A stretch of DNA of 64,000 nt from the NCBI GenBank assembly GCA_905250115.1, contig CAJNOI010000285.1, positions 1-64,000 on the forward strand, in the 5' to 3' direction. A program made the position numbers and the translations under genes. The notes below the pieces were generated by a model. That model had not been told where the DNA came from and made no database searches. It saw only the letters and a program-made list of their open reading frames with translations. This stretch comes from Adineta steineri (Eukaryota; Rotifera; Eurotatoria; Adinetida; Adinetidae). Shown piece by piece: positions 53,541 through 64,000 of the stretch (position 1 is its first letter; every line of letters starts with the position of its first letter).

Positions 53541-53560
53541 TTGATAATAATAATAATAAT
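53509..53560. repeat. (ATC)n then (TAA)n microsatellite
   Basis: About eleven ATC units followed after TTGA by about six TAA/TAATAA units. Confidence 0.9.
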
Positions 53561-55039
53561 CATAATGATTACATCATAAAATAGCCAGTAGGCAACAGAA
53601 GGTTGAAGTTTTTATGACCCATACTCTCTCTCATATGTACATATTTCTATTCTTCTTCTGGTTTATGTCTGAAGGTTAGAACAAAGGTGTAAAGATTGAC
53701 TGGTCATTAGAATAAGAGTGTTTGTGTATATACATAAATGACCTTTTCCAGTTCTTGCCATACATTTACCTTCTTCTAAATAATCTCATCGGAAGAATAT
53801 TCTATCAAAAATATCAGTGGAAAAAATGAAATATTTGTTTTTAATCTTTATCTTATCATTCATAGTAGCATATGTATTTCCTATAATGTCAAACATTTAT
53901 TCATAGATAGATCATTCTCTGTTAGTAATGGCTAGATAGTTAAGATACTACACTTGCTTTTTCTTCTTCTTCTTCATCTTTATCATAACTAAAATAATAA
54001 CAACAAAGAATCATTCGATGTGCTAATCGGTTTTCGATGACATATCCTCTATAGCATAAGACATAGACAGACAGTAGCTAGTCAATCGGTAATCTTTTAC
54101 GGTTAATCCAATTGGGTGCCAGAAGGGTCAGACGAACACACACGCTTAATTACATAAGACAATACTTCCGTATGTATGTATGTAGTCTTCATTTCCGTTT
54201 GTTCATCAGAAGAAAATATGTACAGTTGTCAATCAAATAAAGAAAATGATAAGGAAACAAATAGATTTTTTCCCCCTTGTTTTATAAGTATAGTTAGCAA
54301 TGATAAAATCATTATTAGAAGCTCAAGATTATTTATCTTTATTCTACTTAGAGCAATCTGAAGATAGTAACAAAAATACTATATTTCTGTAAAAAGAAAG
54401 CTTCAGGAAACATTGTCTTTATATGGCATGATGAAAGCAAAAATAGTACTTTATTTTTGCGTGCTATTTCATCTTGATAGGATTTGTTTTTGAATAGTAT
54501 ACTAGAAATATAAGATGAAGAATTGTTGTTTTCATGATTTGAAAGAAATTTTTTTAGTATTTCTATTGTTCTTCATTATCTTCTTGCTACGAAATCATTC
54601 GTTTACTTTACTTATTGTCGGCATTATGTGCTCGAGAATATATCATCTTATCAAGAAGAAAATAAGTGAAGAATTCTTTCATATCTTTTTGCTCTCTTTG
54701 ATAACGATCTGTTCTAGTAGTGAACGTTAGAAATGATGTGAAATTGATATCGTTGATATACAGATGTTCATTGTCGTGCTCTGATTATTTAACTTGAACT
54801 ACTCGTTTTACTGCACATTATGGGACAATGCCACTTTTCTTTAACTGGATCAAATATCAAATCAAATAATAAAATATAGAAATTTGACAAAGTTGTTGTT
54901 ATTCTTTTTTTTTCCTCATGATAATATATGTAGAGAAAACGAATGCATCTAATCAGCTGTATTGTACTTTCATTCAACGGATAGAAGAACAATGAATGAA
55001 CGCCATTCGTTTCGACGTGTGTATACTCTCTAAGCGCAT

Positions 55040-55102
55040 ACTTATCGTTCTTTTCTTCTTCTTCTCCCACTACTACTACTACCACTACTACTACAACAAC
55101 CA
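55040..55102. repeat. Compound CTT / CTA / CCA trinucleotide microsatellite
   Basis: A run of TTCTTCTTCT followed by CTACTACTACTACCACTACT and CAACAACC. The valine-rich frame on the other strand derives from it. Confidence 0.85.
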
Positions 55103-57716
55103 TTAAATGCATTCATTAACTTGCACGAACTCTTGAGAAAAAAAAAATAGTAAGTTCATAAAAATTTATGTTAGTTACATTTTTTTTTTCATAAATTCGA
55201 TATAGATATACGTATAAAGATATTACATTGATATTACGATGTAGTACATGTCTCAAGTAGTAGTTAATGAATAAGTATGTATATGACGTAAAAAGAATTT
55301 TGAATCTATCGATTAGTTTGTATATGACGAGCTGAACCTTTCTTCTTTTGTGTTGGCTTTTATTTGATAGTAGTTGTAGAGGTTAATGGATTACATAAGC
55401 AAATAACAAACGTAGATTTGACACTTATAAGACGTCTCTGTCGGGTCAAACAAGCCGATAAGAACAATAGAGACAAATATAAACGTCAAAATATCAACAA
55501 TAGATCACTATTATCATTTTAAATCGAGATCTTTTTTCTCGTTATTTTATAAGTGTCGGGTTCGAATTTCTATACATCATCGAAAGTATGTTTGTTTACT
55601 TTTTAATTCTATATGATCAAAAAAAAGAAAATGCGAAATTGATTTTTTAGCTTTTCCTTTTATTCATAAGCAAAACACTTCGATATCGAATATATTTCAA
55701 AGAAAGTTTATATACATATATGCTTATTTATCTATTAACAAAATAGATAAATATAGTTGAATAATCAAATGTATATACACATCTGTGTCGAAGGCTTAGC
55801 ACAACTCTTTCTTTCTTTTTTTTATATCAATATGTAGAAAACAAACGTTTGACAATGACAATAAACATTCTATTATTGTTTCTATTCTTAAGGCAGTACG
55901 CGAAAAGATAATTTTTAAGTCGGTTAGTACGTGCTTATAATCGTAATGAGTAGATGATCAAATATATATATATATCTATATATGTACATTCAATTAGAAA
56001 GAAAAACCCCTAGTATTCAAATCTGAAGGTTATTCATTCTTTTCCTTTTTACCTTGAAAATTTCATCTAATGAACCTTTTGCTGTTTCACACGTCATCAA
56101 AAAATGTGTAATGGTTGCAAAGTATAGAAGCAATTGATAATTAGACAATCTTTGTCGTCTGAATATTGCACATATTAAAGAACAATTGTTGACCTCCTCT
56201 GTCTCATTTTTAACGGTAGCTATTAGTGAATGAAATAAAAAAATAATAATTAAATCGTACAATAATGACAATGACAATGACAAAAGAAAAAAAAAACTTA
56301 AAAGCAAAGTAATCATAGTCGACTCAGATTGCGCGCATCATTGACAAAGAAATAGGTAATATATGTATATAAGACATACAGAGAAAGAGAGAGAGAGAGA
56401 CAGTAGACACATTGAACGGTCTTATATAGAGAAGAAAAAAAGAAAAGTATACTTGTGCGTAGAAAGGTATAATAATAGTCGATGAAAAACCTATTAAAAT
56501 CAAGGACTATGTCGAATCGAATAAAAAAAAGAAAAGAAGGCGACATGTTGACCGATGAGGTAGGTTATTGATTATTCTTTTACTCAAACGACATGAAGAT
56601 GATGCATGTACCATAATTATCTATCTGATTGTTAGTTCGTTTTTTTTTCTTCACTACATATCGACTTCATTAAATCGAAACTGACTGACTTTATATTATT
56701 TCTATATCTGTACGTATCCGATGACTTGAGTCGAGACAATATAGGATTAGTGACTCAATTCGATTAGAATAGAGCCATTGGTCATTCATCTTCTCACATT
56801 GCGTCTCTATTGGAAAAATCTACATTTGACTAGACATGAGACTCGTGTGTGAACGCATGTTAATTTCTATTATCATGATTATTAAAAGGAAATGAAAATG
56901 AATGAATGAATAGCTAACACCATTTGCAGTTCGCACACACCCACGTACATATACATACATATATATATATATAAACATAGATCATTATATGTCATCATTA
57001 ACGGAAATGACTTCTTCTGTTAAATGACAATAGAGGTAAGTAGAAAAAAAATTTATATATGTATAAATGTATGAAAAGAAACATACGTTTCGAATTAATT
57101 CAAGAGACACATAGAGGGATAATGAAAAGTGTATTATCTATCATGAGTGCAATCGTTGTCGAGTTCGATTAACATGATGCAACCTTTGCTCAAATGGCTA
57201 CTCAATTCATTCATTCATTCTTATACACGGCAGGTACTTGTCATTGATTGACTATGAGTGGTCTTCAACTCTATGATTGTATAGCAGCAGGACATAAAGA
57301 CAATATACGTAAATATTTGACGTTAACAATCATCTTATGTGATACAATATATAAAGATAGAGAACCTTCATTACTGATTAATTCGAGTATTCACTAATCA
57401 CATATTGTAATCTGTGTAGATACGACTTTATGACGAATAATAATTGCACAAATTAGAAACAAACCGAGGTCCTTTATATCCATTATGTAATTGTCTTGTA
57501 TAAAGAAAAGGACCTTCGTTAATCAAGACAGTATCTATTCGTAACGGCTCAGTAGTTAAACAGCGAAAAAAAAATATTATATAAGAAAAATCAACCACCT
57601 GCTAAGTAGAACAACAATAACAACAATGATCAACACTCTTCTTCTTCGTCTTGGTTTTCTCTCTGGTGAATCGGACGTCATCAACATCAAGATGAGTTTA
57701 GTTGATTTCCAGCTGT

Positions 57717-57743
57717 TCCTTCTTCTTCTTCTTCTTCTTCTTC
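57717..57743. repeat. (CTT)n microsatellite
   Basis: About eight CTT units within a low-complexity pyrimidine-rich stretch. Confidence 0.85.
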
Positions 57744-58724
57744 GTTTTCCCTCGAGAAAGTATAAAGATGCTTTTTCTTCTTCTTCTGTACACGTAATGA
57801 CATTGTGAATGTATATATGTGTGTATGCTTACACTCTTTCTATTTTCACACTAAAGTGCCATCATTAATTGACACATTCTTCTATGAGAAAAGAAGAAAC
57901 CGCTTGACCACGAGTGTGAAGACGTCGTTTACAAAGATTTATCTATCATTCATTTTCTTAGTTGCTAAAAACAGATAATTGACGTCTTTTTCCTTCTTCT
58001 TTCCTTTCTCGTGATATAATTAGAAAGAAACTGTATATTTTTTGTCTCCATAAATTTTGTGTTTATCTATCGAACCATATGTATGATGTAATCATTTGCT
58101 GACCGATTATTCACTTTGATGGACATTACACATTCATTCACGCACATCTCCTTACTTATATACATAGTATGAATTATTTATTATTGTTCTAATTGAACAC
58201 ACAATCACAACTTGCTGCATACACATCTAATTTAGTAAAGGTACTGTCATTTTCGATTTCCGCCACGATCGTTCTGTGACGAGCCTCTTGAGAATAGTCG
58301 AACAAGATTAAGAATAAGTGTTAGCTCTCATCATCAAGGCTTATGGTGTCAAAATCCATCTATCGTTCATGCAAATAAGCACTCTTTACGACGGCTGCTT
58401 ATTTCATAATCAGTAACGAACATGTAACTAACGGGGAAAAAAAAGAAGAAAACTAGAGCGAGCAGAAATAAAAAGAAACATGACAAGATTATGCATGTTA
58501 TAATAAGTACTAACATAGATCGCGAAAGTAGAAGAGGTCTCTATCTTCACTAGTAACAATCTAATTGTTAATATATTTAGTGAAAACCACAACATTCTTT
58601 TTATAATATCTCAGTTAGACATTTTCTCATACTTAGCTAAAAAAGTTTCATGCAGCGAGTCTAAGTATTAGAAACCTTGAGTACGCTAGAAGGTCTTTAT
58701 ATATTATTCTATTTTCAGATAATC

Positions 58725-61680
58725 ATGTTTATTCGATATGTTTATTATACTTTAATATTAACTGTAATTAAACAAATCTTAACTTGTCCTATTCCATTTA
58801 ATATTCAATCAAAATGTCGATGTGCAATAACTGAAACAGGTCGTGTTTATATATATTGTGCCAGAAAACAATTAATTGATATACCACATTTTGATAATAG
58901 TAAGTTAAAATAAGATAAGAAAATATGAAATTTATTTTTATTTTTAAAGGCAATATTATATTTGATGAACTTGTTTTATCCGGTAATAAAATATCTAATG
59001 TAAATAAAAATGCATTTAATGGTTTAAAATTACGTAAACTTGAATTACAATCTAATCCAATAAATCAAATTGAAACTCATGCATTTATTGATTTAGCTAA
59101 TTATTTAGAAGAATTTATTCTGTCAACAACACTTCGTACATCACAATTAACGTCAAAAACATTTGCACAAATTCTTGTTGAATTACCAAATCTAAAACGT
59201 TTATCATTACGTTTATTTGATTTATCAAATTTAGTCAATATTTCAAATAATAATAATAGTTTAGTATTAAGAAAATTAACACAATTATCTTTACTGTCAT
59301 GTTCAATTACACAAATGGATGATATAGAAATTTTTATTAATTTATTTCCTAATTTAGAACGATTAGATTTATCAGAAAATCGTTTGGAATCTTTCAATAT
59401 TCCGCTAATATCATCATTAAAAAAATTAAAAATTTTAATATTAAGTAAAAATAAAATTCGTCATTTAAATATTCGTTCATCATTATCATCAACTATTCTT
59501 ACACCATCAAATTCCTTAACAGAACTTGATTTATCTTATAACGGTAAATAATTTTAAATATATAAAATTTATATTCTTTATTTTTTTTTCCGTCTAGGTA
59601 TCGAAACAATTGATGAAAATATATTTGAATTAATCTCATCTCAACTTGAAATATTAAATTTACGAAATAATGAATTATTAACGGAAAAACAATTAACATT
59701 TTTAATACATTTAAATCAATTACGTGAATTCTATTTAGATTATAATCGACTTGAATCAATTGATCATTTAAATTTTCCATTAAATTTAAAAATTTTATCA
59801 TTAAAAAATAATCGTTTAAATCAACTTGATTTATCCGTATTAACTCGACTTGAATATTTAGAAAAATTATTTTTATCATCAAATAAATTAACAAAATTAT
59901 CTTCGAAAATAAAAAATACATTTTTATCATTGGAAATTCTTGAATTAGATCGAAATTATTTATCATTTTTAATACCATTAAATGCTCCGAAATTAAAACA
60001 ATTAAATTTAGATGGAAATTATCTTGGTACAAAAATAGATAAGAAAATTTTTTCAAATTTAGTATCACTTGAACGACTTCATTTACGTGATAATCAAATT
60101 GAATTCATTGATTATAATACATTTCAAAATACACGTTTACAATCACTTGGTAAATAGAATTATTATTTTATAAAAAATATTTTATAAAATTCTTTTTTTT
60201 AGATTTAAGAAATAATAGTTTAAAAACATTTCCACTTTTAATAAAACTCAATGAAACATTACAAATCTTATCTCTTCGACGTAATCAATTATGTACAATT
60301 GAGAAACATTCATTAAATTTCTATCATAATCTTCTTACACTTGAACTTGATCAAAATCCATTACATTGTGATTGTCGAATGGAAAGAAATTTTAAACAAA
60401 TTAAACTAACTGGTCAATGTGAATCCCCACCAGAACGACGAAATGTTAATTTAAATGAATTACCCAATGAACAATTTACATGTAGTATGATGACAACATC
60501 ACAATGTAATTATTTAACTAAAACAATTATTGATAATGAAAAAGATACAACAACCACAACTACTACTACCACAAAAACTACTTCAATAGATATGTAAGTT
60601 TGATTGATTGATGCTCTTCATAATTGTATAACAAATTATTTTTTTAGAGTTGAAAAATTTGCGAATGATATCGATCGACGACAAGAATCATTTCAAAATA
60701 CAACTACTGATACATTTCCATTAGAACTTATACGAATATCGGATTTAATAATAACACCAAATGTTAATAAAACTCAATTAATTATTCAATGGCAATTATT
60801 TCCTTTGATAGTCGATGAAAATCCTAATATTGAATATCGTCGAAAATATTTAAAACATCATAATATAAATGGATTTAAGATAAGTACAAATTCTCCAGTA
60901 TATAAACTAAGTGAATTACTTGATATTTTACAACGAAATTATACAATAGATTATATTCAACAAGGTGAAATATGTTTATATCTTCTTCGAAAAATAGATT
61001 ATGAAAAAGTTTGTAAACAATTATATATAACATCAACACAAACATTAAAATCATCACTTATTATTGATCCAGATCAAGAACAACTACCACCACAATCACA
61101 ATCACAACAACAATCATGGCTTATGAATGAACCAACAAAAAGTATTATTATTGGATCAATATTTGGTATTCTATTCGTACTTATTCTTTTGACATGTATT
61201 ATTTTAATTATATCACGTTGTCCATATTTATTATTTTGTCATTTACATTCATCAAAATATCATCAAAGTAATGATTCAAAAAGTGAATCACTTCTTGTTC
61301 GTCCAACACCAACAAATACAATTCCATGGTCAAATCAATCACAACAACATTTTTATCCACCTCCACCACCACCTCCTCATCTTCATCATCATCAATTAAG
61401 ACCTATTAGTTATCAAGCAAGTCTATCAACTCAATGTACATGTCCAACACATTATCATAGTAGTGGTACATCATCAACCGATTCAGGTTCAGCTTGTATT
61501 AATGGACAAAATTATCATATTTATCAAGAAATATTACATGATGATTATAATGTACAAAATAATCATCGAACCTATCGTCCTTTAAAAACTGATAGCAATT
61601 CACCACCAACATCAGTATCTACAAATACAACAATGAATTCTGAACAGTGTCAATTTTGTTCGCTTAGTGTACTTGTGTGA
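58725..61680 (+). CDS. Leucine-rich repeat transmembrane protein
   Basis: Five exons: 58725-58899, 58950-59543, 59598-60149, 60203-60593, 60648-61680; phases agree and give 914 residues. Order: signal peptide (MFIRYVYYTLILTVIKQI), Cys-rich N-terminal cap (CPIPFNIQSKCRC), about 15 leucine-rich repeats (for example LERLDLSENRLESFNI, LKQLNLDGNYL), a C-terminal cap (NPLHCDCRMERNF to QFTC), a Thr-rich linker, a region that could be a fibronectin type III fold (residues about 570-690), one TM segment (SIIIGSIFGILFVLILLTCI) and a cytoplasmic tail with Pro and His runs (PPPPPPPHLHHHQ). This is the layout of LRR adhesion or receptor proteins such as LRIG, FLRT or Toll-like ectodomains without a TIR domain. 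The ligand is unknown. The start at 58725 is preceded by no good alternative with a signal peptide. Confidence 0.85.
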
Positions 61681-62783
61681 ATTTTTCTTTTTTGTATTGT
61701 TTGTTTTTCAAATAATAAGAGTACTTAAATTTAAAATCAATTCTAAAATTTTTCATTCATCTTAGCTATTATAAATTTGATAGTTATATATCTATACAAA
61801 CAACATACCATTTGATGATCATATAAATCTTATACGTTTTGATTTTCCATATATATATATATATAACGATAAAAAAATATATATGAATATAAACAAAACT
61901 GAGAGTCATGTTTTTTAGCATATGTTTGACAGATTCTGACCACAATATGTGTCTAGAATACATTTAGGTAATTTTACTTGATAGTTCATATAAAATAGTG
62001 ATCAGTAGTGTTATGATTATATTTTTGTGGGAGAGGATGAGGTGGAGAAATGAATATAACACTCACTACCACCAACATCAGGAAATAGCATCAGATGTTT
62101 AAAATGTCTACGAAGCATAGATTTTGAGAAAGCTCCAATACGATAAACATTAGTTTAATTTCACTTCTCAATTGTCATCTATGTATAAAAATAAGTAGAA
62201 AGAAGACTTGTATTTTATATATGTTTATGTAACGAATGCAAAGTGAAACATCAATTGTTAATCAAGTTTGAATCTTTAATCTAAACTCAAACAGAAACTC
62301 ATTCAATGAAGATCACCAAACCAGACTGTTTAGGTGCGGTTTACGCCTAGTGGCAAAGACTATATAGCCTGAGCAGTGTATGAAAATATACAATAAAATA
62401 GCTAATGTCTATTATTTCTACAGTTATCTATACAATATAGATGTATGAGTGTGTCCGTATACATTCATCAGACGTTCGTGGAAAGTATTTCTTTACTAAA
62501 CCTGTGCTGAATAATCAAACATATCACTCAAAAAAGAAAAAACACAACCGAAAACATTATTTCAATCCTCAAAAAAGCAAAAGTACGACATTCGCTTTCA
62601 TAAGACAACTCGAAACACTTTTCGTATGACACTTTCATCGATTTTATTCATCAGTCGACGTTGGAAAAAAGTAGAAAGAAAAGAAATGTTTTGCTTCTGC
62701 AACGCACAAATAAAAAGACTCTGAAATAAAATATTTTTGTTGACAATTTTTTCAAAGTAACAATAAAGTGATTATTAGTTACA
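61681..62783. other. Intergenic between LRR and ADP-ribosyltransferase genes
   Basis: A/T-rich DNA including (AT)n near 61850-61863. A weak GTGGGAGAGGATGAGGTGG / CACTCACTACCACCAAC pair near 62028-62080 may be a degraded TGTGGG-like tract. The frame at 62441-62629 has no support. Confidence 0.4.
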
Positions 62784-64000
62784 ATGGCCACTAGTGAATC
62801 ATCGAATGACAGACGACAGAATCTTCTTCCAAAAGAAGTTTCAGATAACAAAGAAGATATTCAGTTGATTTGGCTGGATGGAAATATGAATGATTCACAT
62901 GATTATCTTCTCACTCAATCTATGTTAACTGAACTCAATTCAGCTGTTCAGTTTTATTCTCATTTTGATCGATGTCTCGATCTAATCAAATCAATCAAAC
63001 ATGAACAAATCTTTCTTATAGTTTCAGGTGCTTCTGCTCAACAAATACTTTTACAAAGTCATCATTATCGATCTTTGGTTGCTATATTTATTTTTTGCTC
63101 TGAAGATCAAGATTATAAACCATTAATGGAGGAATATAATAAAATTACTGGGATATTTACTAAACAACATGATTTATTAGAATCAATCAAAGAAAAAATG
63201 AATGTAGTTGAAAAACAAACATTAACATTTAGTCTTTTTGATCAAAAACAAAAATCAATGAAAGATTTATCACAAGAATCAGCTTCATTTCTATTACATC
63301 AAATGTTAATTTATGTTCTAAAACAAATGTCACAAGATCAACAATCAAAAAAACAAATGCTCGATATGTGTCGTGATTATTATAAACAGAACAAACAAGA
63401 ATTAAAGAAGATTAAAGAATTTCAAAATACTTATACTCGTGATAAAGCAATTGAATGGTATACAGATGAATGTTTTCTTTATAAACTATTAAATAAAGCA
63501 CTTCGAACAGAAGATATTGAGTTACTCTTTACTTTTCGATTCTTTATTATTGATTTATGTTCAGCAATTGAACAAGAAAATCAACTTTTGAAGAATAAAG
63601 AAACATTAACTTTGTATCGTGGAACACAAATTCCAAATGAAGAATTAGAAAAAATAAAAGAAAACATTGGTAAAACTATTTCAACAAATGGATTTCTATC
63701 AACATCACGAAATATCGACGTATCACTTGGATTTATTCATATAAATGCTCAATCAAATGATTTTACATCTGTCCTATTTGAAATTAAAGCAAATCCATTA
63801 TTGAAAACAGTGATTTTTGCTGATGTTGGAGATAGAAGTCGAATAGAAGGTAAAGAAGAAATTCTTTTCAATCTCAATTCACTTTTTAAGATTGTTTCTG
63901 CCAATTTTGATTCTGAACTTCGTATATGGAAAGTACAACTGAATGCAACTGATGAAGGTGCAGAAAAAGTTGAAGAATATCTTTTATTATCGAAACAACA
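62784..64000 (+). CDS. NAD:arginine ADP-ribosyltransferase-like protein, 5' part
   Basis: Open from ATG at 62784 to the window edge (405 codons, no stop), so incomplete. The N-terminal part (about residues 25-130; IQLIWLDGNM, IFLIVSGASAQQILLQ, LVAIFIFCSEDQDYK) looks like a separate alpha/beta domain. Residues about 235-405 fit the ART fold of the R-S-E class: LYRGTQIP (Arg), ISTNGFLSTSRN (Ser-Thr-Ser) and the glutamate motif in EGKEEILF. Together these support NAD-dependent mono-ADP-ribosyl transfer, probably onto arginine since the motif is E-x-E-like, though the exact acidic residues need an alignment. There is no signal peptide, so it is likely intracellular. Bdelloid relatives often carry tetratricopeptide repeats after this domain; that part is outside the window. 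Confidence 0.85.
   Translation, partial: MATSESSNDRRQNLLPKEVSDNKEDIQLIWLDGNMNDSHDYLLTQSMLTELNSAVQFYSHFDRCLDLIKSIKHEQIFLIVSGASAQQILLQSHHYRSLVAIFIFCSEDQDYKPLMEEYNKITGIFTKQHDLLESIKEKMNVVEKQTLTFSLFDQKQKSMKDLSQESASFLLHQMLIYVLKQMSQDQQSKKQMLDMCRDYYKQNKQELKKIKEFQNTYTRDKAIEWYTDECFLYKLLNKALRTEDIELLFTFRFFIIDLCSAIEQENQLLKNKETLTLYRGTQIPNEELEKIKENIGKTISTNGFLSTSRNIDVSLGFIHINAQSNDFTSVLFEIKANPLLKTVIFADVGDRSRIEGKEEILFNLNSLFKIVSANFDSELRIWKVQLNATDEGAEKVEEYLLLSKQ

Larger units (their letters stand above)
51200..58724. other. 7.5-kb stretch without recognisable genes
   Basis: The sequence between the divergent kinase and LRR genes is rich in microsatellites and homopolymers. No frame here has splice support or family motifs, and no tRNA-like cloverleaf was found. 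It lacks the TGTGGG-like tracts and duplication units seen in 1-47 kb. It may hold promoters for both flanking genes, long 5' UTR introns or an unrecognised non-coding RNA. Confidence 0.5.

Noticed and set aside
55550..55575. GGGTTCGAAT resembling a tRNA T-loop
   Set aside because: The flanks do not pair as a T-stem and no anticodon or acceptor arm is present upstream.

Overview
The window looks like a bdelloid rotifer nuclear scaffold (Adineta/Rotaria type). The grounds are AT-rich DNA, many introns of about 50-60 nt, long single exons coding for NHL, kelch or FG-GAP propellers behind one transmembrane (TM) segment, an ADP-ribosyltransferase gene of the type expanded in bdelloids, and many short tracts resembling the bdelloid telomere repeat TGTGGG. 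Species assignment is inference. A run of 100 Ns at 35069-35168 is an assembly gap.

1-46 kb is a receptor-like cluster in repeat-rich DNA. Three paralogous minus-strand genes (copies A, B, C) share a 41-nt exon, a TM exon, a Ser/Thr linker exon and long homologous non-coding DNA, but each ends in a different ectodomain: NHL propeller (A, 932-5363), kelch propeller (B, 28058-35048) and a Cys-rich domain (C, 41226-43840). The exon phases (0-2, 2-1, 1-1, 1-end) are the same in all three. A plus-strand gene at 22028-24361 has a 0-2, 2-1, 1- pattern followed by a seven-repeat FG-GAP propeller. A fourth, inverted copy of the family's 5' flank lies upstream of it (13680-14580). Immediately before the FG-GAP exons are three tandem exons, each coding for a two-TM protein with a large Cys-rich loop. 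Splice sites and phases allow all of these to be read as one protein of about 1,801 residues.

Interleaved are mobile elements: two hAT-like nonautonomous elements with perfect 8-bp target duplications (9263-9874, 25213-26516), a decayed mariner (39416-40200), several foldback elements, and at least ten short TGTGGG-like head-to-head tracts. A decayed SLC43-like transporter lies at 11309-13320.

47-64 kb is ordinary gene territory: a dynein roadblock light chain (47224-47647), a 15-exon MAK/CILK1 ciliary kinase (48648-51199), a 7.5-kb stretch with no recognisable gene, a five-exon LRR transmembrane protein (58725-61680) and the 5' part of an ADP-ribosyltransferase (62784 to the window end). 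Kinase and light chain both belong to cilium and dynein biology; the LRR protein and the 1-46 kb cluster look like cell-surface recognition molecules. All exon models come from reading splice sites and phases by eye, and no transcript evidence was available.
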